DNA of 64,000 bases from Mucilaginibacter dorajii (GCF_024808255.1 NZ_JANTYS010000021.1:54845-118844); one strand, 5' to 3'. Numbered from the stretch's first letter, positions 18,832-28,802 are shown. Made by a program: numbers and translations. Notes: generated by a model from the letters alone, not told the origin.

Positions 18832-20040
18832 TTAGGCCGACAAGTAAAACAGTTCGTTAGCAAATTTGAAGTTTACGGCTGCTTTCATGCGGGCCTTCAT
18901 GCGTACTACGTTATCGTTGGTGTAGGGCTTCATGTACACGGTTGATAGCTCAGATGCATCGCCCAATAAATCTACACCTAAAAACAGGTTTGATGAACGG
19001 GCCCCTAAAATGGTATTGGCTTGCCAATGGTTCATGATCTGTAACGGGATACCCAGGTAATCCATCTTTTTCATATCGGTGAACGCATTAATAACATTTA
19101 GCGCCTTGTTGGCCTGTGCCTGGGCGTAAGCGTAACCCACATGTAACGGAATTTGCAGGTTAAAGTCGGTTTGGATGCGGTCGGCGGGGTCAAGTTGGGC
19201 GTAAACGCTGCCTAATACCTGCAATACGTTGCTTACGTTGATGTAGCTGATGGTTGCGCCCGATGAGGTGTTTAAGAAAGTTGCCGGCTTACGGCTATTC
19301 ACTTCATTGTAATTACGCACCAGTTTAAAAGTAGTAGAGGTTAATACCTGGATAAAGTATGATTGACCGGGTAAATCGATACCCGAAGCACCATTGGTAG
19401 TATCCTTGCTGGTGCCTGTAACCTGGGTAATTGTTACCACGTCGCCATCGGCCAACGTTGATGTATCGGCTACGGTAACTACGCCTAACGAACTGATTGC
19501 AGTAGCGCTCATAGATGTACCTGGTTTACCCAGGCCTACCTTGTAAACGCCACCTGCCGCGGCAATAGTAGGCAACAAGCCAGGAAATGCCGCGCTGAAA
19601 GTAGCTTCTTTGGTTGAGCCTTTTCCCAACCAGTACAAGCGCTCGTTGGCTACCTGTATTTTGGTTAAATAACGCTGAACCATAAAGTCGGATAGGTCTA
19701 CAATACCCTCATAGTCCATGAATGCGCCCGGTTTTAATGATTGGGCTTCCCAGCTTTGTGCCAGCTTATCCCATTGTTCCTGTTTCATAAATTCGTAAAT
19801 CACGGGATCAAGGTAGCTTTCGGTTTGCTGTGCGGTTGTACCCTGGTCGTGAAAAATACCCGATGGGTCTTGTAATACTACGTCATCGTCAACATCAAGT
19901 ATTACTTTGCGTGCTTTAACGTCGTTAATAACGGTGAGCAGTCCACGTTTAACAGAGTCGGCCTCCAGCAGCGTGCTTGCCATAAACCCAGCCAGCGCTT
20001 CGCCAGCATAGGTATTGTTTGTAAATGTAAATTGAGCCAT
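18832..20040 (-). CDS. HK97-fold major capsid protein
   Basis: A 402-residue protein following a ClpP-type protease/scaffold gene. Early helices (LAGFMASTLLEADSVKRGLLTVI), a central insertion of small beta domain type (about 190-265: GVVTVADTSTLADGDVVTITQ, QSYFIQVLTSTTFKLV) and a C-terminal half with IPLHVGYAYAQAQANKALN and YLGIPLQIMNHW are consistent with a capsid carrying an inserted surface domain. The last residues (VNFKFANELFYLSA) resemble the P-domain end of Bacteroidota phage capsids. No N-terminal cleavage site could be read. Neighbours support the call better than any single motif. Confidence 0.75.
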   Translation of the reverse strand: MAQFTFTNNTYAGEALAGFMASTLLEADSVKRGLLTVINDVKARKVILDVDDDVVLQDPSGIFHDQGTTAQQTESYLDPVIYEFMKQEQWDKLAQSWEAQSLKPGAFMDYEGIVDLSDFMVQRYLTKIQVANERLYWLGKGSTKEATFSAAFPGLLPTIAAAGGVYKVGLGKPGTSMSATAISSLGVVTVADTSTLADGDVVTITQVTGTSKDTTNGASGIDLPGQSYFIQVLTSTTFKLVRNYNEVNSRKPATFLNTSSGATISYINVSNVLQVLGSVYAQLDPADRIQTDFNLQIPLHVGYAYAQAQANKALNVINAFTDMKKMDYLGIPLQIMNHWQANTILGARSSNLFLGVDLLGDASELSTVYMKPYTNDNVVRMKARMKAAVNFKFANELFYLSA

Positions 20041-20049
20041 AAAAAGATT

Positions 20050-20167
20050 TGCCCCCCAGCCCCCTAAAGGGGGAGCTTTTTGATTAATGTGGTTTAATTA
20101 TAGGGATGATATATGATATGGTTTAGGTTTAAAACTATTGTTCCCCCTTTAGGGGATTAGGGGGCTA
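20050..20167. repeat. GC-rich inverted-repeat element (group A), protease/capsid junction
   Basis: Arms 20050-20079 (GCCCCCTAAAGGGGG) and 20139-20167 (CCCCCTTTAGGGGATTAGG). The right arm runs into the protease gene, whose last codons and stop (IAP, stop) lie inside it. Confidence 0.85.
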
Positions 20168-21353
20168 TTGCCCGTTTTACCGCATTTTTAGCAAGTTCGC
20201 TTTGCGGGGCGAAGAAGGGTGTCGTTTCGGTTTTTGCTTTGTTGCTGCGTTTAGAACCTTCTGGTGTAAAAGTTGATTTGATCTCGTTTTTAACTTCGGT
20301 GTTTGTTTTCTGTAAGCGGCTCCCGGCTTCTTCCAATGCTGTGCGGGCCTCGGCCAATAGCGCGTTTTGGGCATGCAGCCTGGCTTTTAAGGTTTGTAAC
20401 CGGTTTTGGATTTCCGTGGCTTTTTTACCCATACTTACTTTGGCTGTTGGCACATCGTCGTCATCGTCTTCTGCATCGGGATCGGTCTCTGGTGCTGGCG
20501 CTACTTTTTGCACCTGTCCCTCTTTTACCTCAATCTTTTTGCCATCGGCAGCAGTGTAGGTATCGGTTGCTGCCGGGGTACTCATGTCTTCGTCATTGTA
20601 CACTTCGGTGCCTTCGCACATTTCGCCGGCGTGGTGCAACGTACCTTTGTCGGTAATGGTTTGTTTGTTCACTACTTTTTTAAAGAAGTTCATAATCTTA
20701 TCCAAAACCGACGTGGTTTTCTCGATAAGGTCTTTGTTTTCGATGTTCATGTTGTTTTTATTGTTTAAGATTTTGTTAATGCATCGCTGATAAAGGGCGG
20801 GGGCGCTGTTGGTGTATTTTTTGATGAGGGCTATGTTGGTTACTTCGGGTTGGTAATCTTCTACCCAGTCAATAAAGCCCATGTCAAGGGCCTGGTCGGC
20901 AGTCATCCAGGTAACGGAGTTGATTAAACTGTTTATGGTAACTCCGTCCAACCCGGATTTGTCCATGTAGATTTGCGCCAGGCGCGATTGCACCACATTT
21001 AACATCTGCACGTCTTTTAAAAGCTCATCTGCATTGCCTCCGCTGCCCACCATTGGTTTGTGAATCATGAGCAAGGCATACTTGCTCATCACAATGGTTT
21101 TACCGGCCATGGCCACTACAGATGCCGCCGAAGCAGCCAAAGCATCAATATAAGTAGTAACGTTGCCCGGGTATTTTTTAAGCAGATCATAAATGGCGAT
21201 GGCATCAAAGGCGCTACCGCCCACCGAGCTGATGTGTACTTCAAGGTCCTGCCCGGCCGCCTCCTGTAGTTGAGTTTGGATATAAGCTGATGATAAATTG
21301 CCTGAGCCGATGCAATCGGTTTCTGTATCGTATAAATAAATTTTGTAACTCAT
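20157..21353 (-). CDS. ClpP-like prohead protease fused to a scaffold domain
   Basis: A 398-residue protein. Residues 1-180 are a ClpP/S49-type serine protease: VHISSVGGSAFDAIAIYDLL, the nucleophile region DALAASAASVVAMAG (Ser75 by family pattern) and MIHKPMVG with His98, then TWMTADQALDMGFID. The C-terminal half is acidic, then coiled coil (MGKKATEIQNRLQTLKARLHAQ), as in scaffolding proteins cut out during head maturation. An internal ATG near 20750, with A-rich leader AACAATAAAAACAAC, would give the scaffold alone, as in lambda C/Nu3; this is inference. The last three residues come from a repeat element. Confidence 0.85.
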   Translation of the reverse strand: MSYKIYLYDTETDCIGSGNLSSAYIQTQLQEAAGQDLEVHISSVGGSAFDAIAIYDLLKKYPGNVTTYIDALAASAASVVAMAGKTIVMSKYALLMIHKPMVGSGGNADELLKDVQMLNVVQSRLAQIYMDKSGLDGVTINSLINSVTWMTADQALDMGFIDWVEDYQPEVTNIALIKKYTNSAPALYQRCINKILNNKNNMNIENKDLIEKTTSVLDKIMNFFKKVVNKQTITDKGTLHHAGEMCEGTEVYNDEDMSTPAATDTYTAADGKKIEVKEGQVQKVAPAPETDPDAEDDDDDVPTAKVSMGKKATEIQNRLQTLKARLHAQNALLAEARTALEEAGSRLQKTNTEVKNEIKSTFTPEGSKRSNKAKTETTPFFAPQSELAKNAVKRAIAP

Positions 21354-21902
21354 CTTGGTTAGATTTGAGATGTTATATATGAGATTTAAGATTTTTTCCG
21401 GAAGTCCGAAAGGTTGAAAAGTCCAGAAGCTTTGAATTGATCAATCTGAATAGTCATCAGCTTGATGTTTGTAATGCCGATTGGCATAATTCAAAGGTCG
21501 GTATTTGTTTTTTATTTGATGGTGACAGTGTTTTGTCAGTAGCTTGATTTTTTTGCTGAGCGCGAATTAAGCGAATTGCTTGAATTTTTAGAGTTCTGTT
21601 AGCTCTCTAATTCTGAGAATTCTGGTTCAGACTGAACAAAACAAATATCGGAACTAATTTTTGTTTTGGTGGTGACACTGTTTTGTCAGTGCTTGTAATT
21701 TTTTTCTGAACCAGGATTTTTACGATTTAGCAGATTTTTGGGATTTGATTTGCTCCCGGCAGTTTTTTAATCTGAAATTTGTTTGAACAATACAAATATC
21801 GGCATTAATTTTTGTTCTTGTGGTGACAGTGTTTTGTCAGTAGGCAGAATTTTATAAATTCTGCAAATTCTGATCGAACAATACAAATATCGGTACAATA
21901 TT
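21354..21902. repeat. Four-copy direct repeat region (about 56 bp unit) with TGACA-n6-TGTCA core
   Basis: The core TGGTGACA(G/C)TGTTTTGTCA occurs at 21520, 21670, 21821 and 21912; spacing is 150, 151 and 91 bp. The last three copies are preceded by AACAA(A/T)ACAAATATCGG at a fixed distance, so the real unit is about 56 bp; the first copy keeps only part of it. Each core is an inverted repeat. The fourth copy forms the 3' end of the small gene at 21903-22160. Spacers are AT-rich and different. Nothing coding is seen. Confidence 0.85.
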
Positions 21903-22160
21903 TCAATCTGATGGTGACACTGTTTTGTCACCATTGGTAAAACAATTCAAGGCGCGCCATATGGTGCGTTCGTTTTTGCCAAATTTCAATTCGGCCTCCA
22001 GTACTGCCTGGTTTTTAGTTATCCCACGTATCTGGATCTGCGCGGTTATCCAAAGATAAATCTCCCGATAGGTAAAAATTTTATCGGTAATAAAGCCAGC
22101 TTTGTACATCGCCGAAAATACGCCGTTGTCAAATAAGTTGTTTGCGAGTGTGATATCCAT
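21903..22160 (-). CDS. Small HTH-like protein of the phage block
   Basis: An 85-residue protein with a predicted helix-turn-helix: IRGITKNQAVLEAELKFGKNERTIWRALNCF near the middle/C-terminus reads like a short DNA-binding segment. Its last residues (GDKTVSP) are encoded by the fourth copy of the repeat at 21912-21932, which has an inverted-repeat core. It lies between tape measure and protease genes. A regulator that binds the neighbouring repeats is a reasonable guess, not shown. Confidence 0.5.
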   Translation of the reverse strand: MDITLANNLFDNGVFSAMYKAGFITDKIFTYREIYLWITAQIQIRGITKNQAVLEAELKFGKNERTIWRALNCFTNGDKTVSPSD

Positions 22161-22167
22161 TTTTTTA

Positions 22168-22283
22168 GTATCAAGTAATTGGTATCAGGTATCAAGATTA
22201 TAGAAAAGTAGTATCGATAGTGTTTTCGTTATCAAGTAGCCATGTAAAAGTCTTGCGACTTGATACTAACTACTTGATACTGC
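22168..22283. repeat. Word-repeat inverted element (group B), tape measure/HTH gap
   Basis: The left arm (about 22168-22200) repeats GTATCAAG (AGTATCAAGTAATTGGTATC..); the right arm (22256-22283) is CTTGATACTAACTACTTGATAC. It fills the gap and ends at the tape measure stop. Confidence 0.75.
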
Positions 22284-22285
22284 CC

Positions 22286-24976
22286 CTACAGGTTCACCCT
22301 ATCCACCGTTTGGGCCAGTATATTTTGCTGGTTGTTTACATCCTTCACATCTACATAAATAGGAGGGAAGTTGTTGATCATTTGGTAAGCAATCGTGTTT
22401 GCCAGTTCTTTTACATCGTTCACCGGCTGGTTATAATAGCGGTTGGTATTGCCGCCATCGGTATAAATGCCGCCTATAGCATAACCGTTGCCGGGATTGC
22501 GCATCGAAAAATCCCTGCCGCCGTGCGCTACATTGATGGCACTCACCAGGTTACGCGCCCAGGGATTACGCATAGCTTCTGAAACCACAACCGCCTCGCC
22601 AGATCGTAAATAAGCATTGGTGTTATCTGTACGACTATAGCCAGGGAGCAAAGCCCCGCGGCCATCAGATACAAACCGCCCACCCCTGGCAAATTGCGGC
22701 GGTTTTTGTGAGGCGATAGTTGCTATCTGGATAGCTGTCATGGCAACATCGGCAGCTATGAGTGGAATGGCAAATGGCATACCTGTGGTTGCTAAAGTTT
22801 TCGTGATCGCAATAGCACCGTTAATTACCGCCTGGGCTATCTGTATTTTCTGCTCGGCCTTGAAGGCTTTTATCTTTTCATCGTTTTCCTTCTTTTTGTA
22901 TTTGGCCTCAATGGCCGTTTTTTGCGTTTTGGTGAGGTTGGTGTTGCTTAGTTCGCGGGCTTTATCATTTTCTAAACCTTTTATTTTGGCTTCACTGGCA
23001 GATTTTATGCTGTTGCTTATCAAAGAAAACGCTGCGCTCGCAACCTGTTGTGTTATTTGAATAGCCTGTTCTGCGCGTTGCTTTTGATTTTGTTTATCCA
23101 ACGCGGCGATATCTTTGTTTCGCTTGGTTTCAATTTCTTTGATTTTTACACTATTGCCCTCGGCAGTATCAATTTCATATTGGGCTTTGTCCCAAATCAG
23201 TTGTTTTTCTGCAGCCAGCTTTGCTGATGGACTATCAGCTCCATCAACATTTGCCTGATCCTGATTTATCGCTTGCTGGTCTTTTTTCAGCTTTTCATTT
23301 TTGACACTTTCCGCATCAATCTTAGCTAGCTCAACCTGGGTCTGCTTTTCAATCTCAACCCGTTTGTCTTTGTTGATTGTTAGTAGATTTTCTTTTGCTT
23401 CCAACTGTTTTTTTAAATCGACAATGTCATTTTGGTATCCGGCAGCTACCGCTAAAGCCATTTGTATTTTTAATTTTTGTTGTTGTGAAATGATCTCGTC
23501 ATCACTTTTTTGTATCAGTTGCAGGTTTTCATTCTTTTGTTGGATAAGGATATTCTTCTGTTTTTCGGCCCCTTCTGCCATTCCTTTATTTTGGAGGGCG
23601 ATTAACTCCTGCTGTGCTTGTTCGGCTTTTACTTTATCCTCCCGGTTATACTTCTCTATAATCTGGCTCAGGTTATTTCGGTGCTCACTTTCTAACTGCA
23701 AATTTACCTTGTTGTATTCTTCGGCGCTGATGTGCTTCTTATCAAAAAGTGTATTAAGGCCTTCAACTTCTTGCTTGTAACGTTTGTTTTCGGCCAATGC
23801 TTCGGTGCCGTAGGCGTCAAAAGTGGTTTTAAGCTGACGGGTGAGCGAATCTTTACGAATTTTTTCGGCCTCAGAAAGATAATCTGTGGTATCTTTATTT
23901 CCCGTTTTTAGAGATTGTTGCCGTACCGATTCAGTTGTTTTGAGCCCTGTGATTACTTTAATGCCATATTTTTCTGTGTAATCGCTTACTGATTTGATAA
24001 GAGCCTTATTTTGGCCATCAAGAAGTTTAGAATCAGTAGTAATATCCGCCACTGTTTTTTTTAATTCATTTCGCCTATCTTGTATTTCCGAAAGTTTAGA
24101 ATAAGCAGCCTGTTCCCTTGAATCAGATCCGGGAGCAAATGAGCTGCCGCCAATAACCGGGTGGCTTACAACATCCTCATTTTCTTTTTGTGCAATTTTG
24201 AGTTGAGCTTCATATTGTTTGAGTTTTGCTGCTAAGCCCGTAAGCTTATCATCATTACCTAATTGCCTTACCTGGTTCTTAGTCATTATCTCTTCGGCAG
24301 CCCTTGCTCTTGAGGCTGCGATTATGGCGTTAGTTAAATCATTATATTGTTTGGTTGCATTGCCATTAAGAATGGTTTCATTTGATATGCCTTTAAAATA
24401 ATCCGGGTATAAATCACGGATTTCATCAAGTGCTTTTTTACGTTCTTTTGAAGCTAAATTTTGATTTTGGGTGGCGTTATACAATAATTTGAGATGTGCT
24501 AATTCCGGTTGTGCATTTTGCAAGCCCTGCGATCGGGATTGATTGACGGCTTCCATAATGATCTTTGTATCTTTCATCACCTTGCCTAAGGCAGTTAACC
24601 GTGTCTCGCCTTTTATCAATTCACTTACCCAACTAATTATTGCCCCGCTGTAAGTTGCCAGTAAGGTAACTCCTACGGATATCAGGGAATTCCACGAAAA
24701 CATGGAAGATGCCAGCTGTGATAATATACTCACAGGTTTTTGGCCCGACGCCGCAAGCTCTTTATTCTGAGCGTTCAATTTAGTTATAGAGTCTATTACA
24801 TCTGGTAATTTTTCGCCAAGAGCCTTCAAGCCAGCCTGCAAGCCATCGGAAAATTCAGGAAGTTTACTATTTACCCCACTTATAGAAGCTTTAAGTTTAT
24901 CTAATGCATCAGCGTAATCTTTCGCTCTTTTAATTTCATCATCGGTTATACCGCTATTGTTGTTTTGTGTTGACAT
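22286..24976 (-). CDS. Phage tail tape measure protein
   Basis: An 896-residue protein, mostly long charged coiled coil (for example about 380-640, rich in KEQAQQEL-type heptads). A hydrophobic segment lies near residue 90-120 (ISVGVTLLATYSGAIISWV) and the diagnostic alanine-rich one near 720-760 (INGAIAITKTLATTG, AADVAMTAIQIATIASQKPP), followed by FARGGR and a Gly-rich region. Tape measure proteins fix tail length and leave with the DNA. This identifies a long, siphovirus-like tail; no contractile sheath gene is seen. Confidence 0.9.
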   Translation of the reverse strand: MSTQNNNSGITDDEIKRAKDYADALDKLKASISGVNSKLPEFSDGLQAGLKALGEKLPDVIDSITKLNAQNKELAASGQKPVSILSQLASSMFSWNSLISVGVTLLATYSGAIISWVSELIKGETRLTALGKVMKDTKIIMEAVNQSRSQGLQNAQPELAHLKLLYNATQNQNLASKERKKALDEIRDLYPDYFKGISNETILNGNATKQYNDLTNAIIAASRARAAEEIMTKNQVRQLGNDDKLTGLAAKLKQYEAQLKIAQKENEDVVSHPVIGGSSFAPGSDSREQAAYSKLSEIQDRRNELKKTVADITTDSKLLDGQNKALIKSVSDYTEKYGIKVITGLKTTESVRQQSLKTGNKDTTDYLSEAEKIRKDSLTRQLKTTFDAYGTEALAENKRYKQEVEGLNTLFDKKHISAEEYNKVNLQLESEHRNNLSQIIEKYNREDKVKAEQAQQELIALQNKGMAEGAEKQKNILIQQKNENLQLIQKSDDEIISQQQKLKIQMALAVAAGYQNDIVDLKKQLEAKENLLTINKDKRVEIEKQTQVELAKIDAESVKNEKLKKDQQAINQDQANVDGADSPSAKLAAEKQLIWDKAQYEIDTAEGNSVKIKEIETKRNKDIAALDKQNQKQRAEQAIQITQQVASAAFSLISNSIKSASEAKIKGLENDKARELSNTNLTKTQKTAIEAKYKKKENDEKIKAFKAEQKIQIAQAVINGAIAITKTLATTGMPFAIPLIAADVAMTAIQIATIASQKPPQFARGGRFVSDGRGALLPGYSRTDNTNAYLRSGEAVVVSEAMRNPWARNLVSAINVAHGGRDFSMRNPGNGYAIGGIYTDGGNTNRYYNQPVNDVKELANTIAYQMINNFPPIYVDVKDVNNQQNILAQTVDRVNL

Positions 24977-25070
24977 AAATTGATGTTATGATTTAAATGC
25001 CAATTGGCATTTAAATGTGATAAAAAAACATTTAAAGCTTATTGAGCTTTAAATGTAAATTGAGATGATT

Positions 25071-25670
25071 TTATTTAGATAGTTTTCTGAACTGGTGGAG
25101 TTCATGATGAGTAACTTCGATCATTACTACATAAAATGGACCGTCGTCATAAACATAGCCAAATGGTAGTTGGTTACTATAGCTTTCTTCCTCTTTTATC
25201 AGTGCCTTTTTATTGGTAGTTATCGAAAAAAAGATCATGGGATAATATTCTTGACCAAGTTTTGCCTCTAAAATTTCTGATCCCGTATAATTGCCTATAC
25301 ACGCAGTTTTGTATTTGCATAAGCTATCGCTGCTAATACTAAAGCGAGATTGAATTATGGCCGGCTTATTAGATGAGCTTGAGTTATCCAACGGGCGGAT
25401 TTTTCTATATAAATGCAAGTTGTATGAGCCATATTTAGATGTTTCATTAACCAACCAGTTTTTTGCGTAAAGCTTATCACCAACTTTAAAGTCATTATAT
25501 TTTATGTTGGCATAATACAATGAAAGGTACTGCCTATTCAAAAATATTAGTGCTATAATTATAACAACTGCTAAACCAATGCCCGCCAGGATCTTATATT
25601 TTTTAACACTTTTTTTTTCAGATTTATTATCGGGTGAAGTATTTGTTTTGTAGTTTGTAACTGTGCTCAT
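25071..25670 (-). CDS. Hypothetical single-pass membrane protein in the phage block
   Basis: A 199-residue protein with about 27 polar residues, one membrane helix (ILAGIGLAVVIIIALIFL) and an exposed domain with a C-K/C pair (SLCKYKTACIGNY) and strand-rich composition. I do not recognise the family. It shares orientation with the phage genes but its AT-rich composition and flanking gaps suggest an extra (moron) gene placed between tape measure and baseplate-like genes. Confidence 0.65.
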   Translation of the reverse strand: MSTVTNYKTNTSPDNKSEKKSVKKYKILAGIGLAVVIIIALIFLNRQYLSLYYANIKYNDFKVGDKLYAKNWLVNETSKYGSYNLHLYRKIRPLDNSSSSNKPAIIQSRFSISSDSLCKYKTACIGNYTGSEILEAKLGQEYYPMIFFSITTNKKALIKEEESYSNQLPFGYVYDDGPFYVVMIEVTHHELHQFRKLSK

Positions 25671-26042
25671 TTAGGTTTTGCTAATTTTATTGGTAAAAAT
25701 AATAAATCAGAAAGTCAATTGCAAATAAATTTCTGTTATTATTAGCAAGGTGTTACAGGTTAAACCACTCTGCGGGCTGTGGTTTTAAATCTCCATTATT
25801 ATTATAGTCTGCACTGCGAAGGTTAAACACTGGTCACTGGCTAAATAAGCAATTTCAAAATGCAGAAAAAAACAGGATTATGTGTAGAAAAGAATAAATT
25901 GATACTCGAAATTATCTTATTTATTTTGCTATTATACTTGTTAAGTATGCTTTAAGTGCTATATGGCATAAAAACAATAAAAAATATTTTTATTTGCCAA
26001 TTTTTTTAGCATTTTTAAAAAAAAATATAAACTTTATCAAAA
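25671..26042. other. AT-rich divergent promoter region
   Basis: The 372-bp gap between two divergently read accessory genes of the phage block. No gene and no clear repeat is seen; it presumably holds both promoters. Confidence 0.5.
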
Positions 26043-26702
26043 ATGAAATTTAAACCGTGTTTCCTATTTATTTTAAGCGTTACTGTATTTGCCTGCCAAA
26101 ATCAGCAGAAGAAAAGATTTAAATCTGCTGCAGACTCGATCAGGCATGCCAAACTATTAGCCGAGGAACGTGGTGAAGAGACTCCGGATCCCAGGCCCAA
26201 AGATGAGGCTGCCTTTTTCAAAAGAATAGCCGCCGAATCTGACTATGATGTTACCTCAAATGCCGCGAAAAAGGATGCGCATATTATAGCTTTCAATAAA
26301 TATGCTTTGGACAGCTTAAAGAGTATCAAAGATTGGGAATTTAAAGTTACCGAGGTTAATGATAATAGTTCTGATGCAAGCAGTTTGGTTAAAACGATGG
26401 GCAACCCCGATGCTGTTTATAATTTAATATTGGTTGCGCCTATTAAGGTTGATAATTCGGTTGATTCGATATCCATAAGCAACAGGGTTGACTTTGTTTA
26501 TAGTATACCTAAAGAACCCAAAGGAGATGCTTTAAAAAAGCAATTAGATTTAATTAAAACGCTAACCAAAAACGATGTGGTTATTGTTTCAGGTGCTTTA
26601 ACGCATATTGATGATAAAGGAAAAGTGAACTTCGCTTCGTTTTATGATCAATATCTTCCCTGGAATATCGATTTGCTTTTAACCAGTATTAGAAAAAAAT
26701 AA
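26043..26702 (+). CDS. Lipoprotein of unknown function, opposite strand within the phage block
   Basis: A 219-residue protein with a lipoprotein signal (LFILSVTVFACQNQQ, Cys18). The mature part is charged and hydrophilic, with a KDWEFKVTEVNDN strand region and an NRVDFVYSIPKEP segment near the middle. I do not recognise a family. It is transcribed against the phage genes and converges with the 683-residue tail gene (48 bp between stops), as expected of a moron gene expressed from the integrated state. It may alter the host envelope; that is inference. Confidence 0.75.
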   Translation: MKFKPCFLFILSVTVFACQNQQKKRFKSAADSIRHAKLLAEERGEETPDPRPKDEAAFFKRIAAESDYDVTSNAAKKDAHIIAFNKYALDSLKSIKDWEFKVTEVNDNSSDASSLVKTMGNPDAVYNLILVAPIKVDNSVDSISISNRVDFVYSIPKEPKGDALKKQLDLIKTLTKNDVVIVSGALTHIDDKGKVNFASFYDQYLPWNIDLLLTSIRKK

Positions 26703-26750
26703 AACAGGCACTTCAAGTTCTAAATTAGGGTAGATACAGCTTTTACCTAT

Positions 26751-28802
26751 CTATCCTAATTTTACCAACTCCACCTTAGTTGGCTGCCCCTTACGCCAGC
26801 TATCAATTTTATTAATATAATAGTAACAGCTATCCTGCTCCAGGTAAACAGGTATAAGCAGATTCAGTTCTAAAATATCCCTCGGCGTAAGTAAAAAATA
26901 CCTTACCACCTTTTTGGTTTGTTGTAATATTTTTTCCAGTTCGGGGTAATATGCCTTACGTAAGTCCTCCCAAAGCAGGCTCATGCCATCTTCAGCATCC
27001 GGCTTGTAAAAGTAGGGTATCGAGATGGTGTCATTTATTACCACCGGCGCGCTTTCCCCGTCAATAAATGCGATAGATGGTTTGCCCTCTATATTTTGCA
27101 GGTTGATCTTTTGGTCAATTAAAATACGTGGCTGTGTGTTGATGCTAAAATCTGTAGCGGTATCGTCATTTGCGGTATCAACCTTTAAGATCTGTGCTAT
27201 CGATCCGCCTATGTACGGCCTGTTAAGCGTAGGGGCAAACTGGCTTTCAACAAGTGCCGTTGTTAAAGGCAGGGTTTTATCGTTGATGCTTATTTGCGAG
27301 TTGCCAAACTTTTTATCTAAAATGGCATCATCATCTTTATAGGTTAAAGTATTTACCTGCGCATAATTACCCAACTGAAAGCTTATCGTTTTACCCTGAT
27401 CAAGGCACTTGCTTGTCCAGTTATATGCAACCGGAATATTATTCACAATATCCCTGAATGAAGAAAACGTGATCATGCGTGTTGTATTATTACTCTGGCA
27501 AATAATACCAAAACGCTGCAGCGTATCTTTCAGCAAATCTTTTTGTGTGATATCCGGGAAAATACGTTCGCATTGCACATCCTGGTTATACAAAATGTTA
27601 TTGTCTTTGGCTGTAATGGTTAAGGTAGTATCGCCCGATATAATAAAATAAGAAGGGGCCCACTTGCTAAGTTCAAAGCCCACGGTTACCTGGTAGCCTG
27701 GCTTAAAATCAATATCTTGTGTTAGTTTTCTTGGTTCGAAATTATGGTAAACTGTTGCTTTACCGCCAATGCCCGACCCAATCCTTGGATCGCCTTCCTC
27801 AACCTGGTAGGTTAAGGGGTAGGAGAGGTCTCCATCCGGCGTATGCAGATAAATGGTTATGTTTAAATTGGTGTTATCACCATGTAGCCCTCCTTGCAGG
27901 TATAATTTAGGTACGTTAACTTGTACAGTACCTGTAAATACATTTGCAGCAGTAAACGTGGTGCCGTTAAATTGATTTTTAATATCGCTTTGCACTTGCT
28001 TAAATGTAAACAACCCGCTTACGGTTGCATCTCTGCGTGGGCTGTCAACCCTTCTTTCATCACGTAAAGATGCCGACATGCCTAAATCGCCCTGCGTGGT
28101 TTGATAGTCAACACTGTGCTCAAAATTATCATTGGCAAACTGCACTATTAGCTTATCATATAAAGGCTGCTTCAATAAAAAGGAATCGGGATCAATTTTA
28201 TACCCTGCTGTTTGCGCAAAAAGATTGATCGCGGTTTTTAAAAAGAAACCGGGCCGCAGGTAGTGTACATCAATTTGCGGCGAGGTTTTATAGTCGGCTG
28301 CTATTTTGCCGTAGTCAACCACCGGCCAAATGTAACCCTCTGTATTTAACTGCGATTGTGTTACGGTGGCCAAATCCCAGTTGTGTTTATAGGCATCAAA
28401 CATTTTTAGCGCGCCTATTGGTGTAGTGCTATCGCCCATATCATAGATCTTCACATCCAACGCGTCAAAAAAATCGACGTTGCCACTTAATACCGTAATA
28501 CTCGCGCTATCCTGCTCAATCATGTTTAACTGGGCTATACCGTAGGGCACAATCTCCAGCCCATCCTGTATAATGCGGGCATCATAATATTGGTAAGGTA
28601 AATTGGTAGTAAAGGCAATATCATCCGGAAAACCTAAAATTTGCCTGTTGCGTTCCGTTAACGGTAGCTTAAACTGGTTACTGGTATTGCCCTGCTGGTT
28701 TTTTACTTCGGCCAGGTTGTTGATTTGGAAGGTGAGGGCGATTGGGCTATCGTCGCTCAAATCAACCAGGTTATCGTTTATATATAATTGTATTTGGTTC
28801 AT
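26751..28802 (-). CDS. Phage tail/baseplate protein (hub-like)
   Basis: A 683-residue beta-rich protein starting MNQIQLYINDNLVDLSDDSP. NNLAEVKNQQGNTSNQFKLPLTERN and later EIVPYGIAQLNMIEQDSASITV match a kind of large tail protein common in Bacteroidota prophages between tape measure and fibre genes. A hub or tail-tip function is likely by size and position, but no enzymatic motif is visible. Read with the 702-residue gene upstream, from which it is separated by an inserted opposite-strand lipoprotein gene. Confidence 0.65.
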   Translation of the reverse strand: MNQIQLYINDNLVDLSDDSPIALTFQINNLAEVKNQQGNTSNQFKLPLTERNRQILGFPDDIAFTTNLPYQYYDARIIQDGLEIVPYGIAQLNMIEQDSASITVLSGNVDFFDALDVKIYDMGDSTTPIGALKMFDAYKHNWDLATVTQSQLNTEGYIWPVVDYGKIAADYKTSPQIDVHYLRPGFFLKTAINLFAQTAGYKIDPDSFLLKQPLYDKLIVQFANDNFEHSVDYQTTQGDLGMSASLRDERRVDSPRRDATVSGLFTFKQVQSDIKNQFNGTTFTAANVFTGTVQVNVPKLYLQGGLHGDNTNLNITIYLHTPDGDLSYPLTYQVEEGDPRIGSGIGGKATVYHNFEPRKLTQDIDFKPGYQVTVGFELSKWAPSYFIISGDTTLTITAKDNNILYNQDVQCERIFPDITQKDLLKDTLQRFGIICQSNNTTRMITFSSFRDIVNNIPVAYNWTSKCLDQGKTISFQLGNYAQVNTLTYKDDDAILDKKFGNSQISINDKTLPLTTALVESQFAPTLNRPYIGGSIAQILKVDTANDDTATDFSINTQPRILIDQKINLQNIEGKPSIAFIDGESAPVVINDTISIPYFYKPDAEDGMSLLWEDLRKAYYPELEKILQQTKKVVRYFLLTPRDILELNLLIPVYLEQDSCYYYINKIDSWRKGQPTKVELVKLG

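Noticed and set aside
21520..21932. CRISPR array
   Set aside because: Only four copies, spacing 91-151 bp, palindromic 20-bp core, and no cas gene; spacers are not uniform in length.
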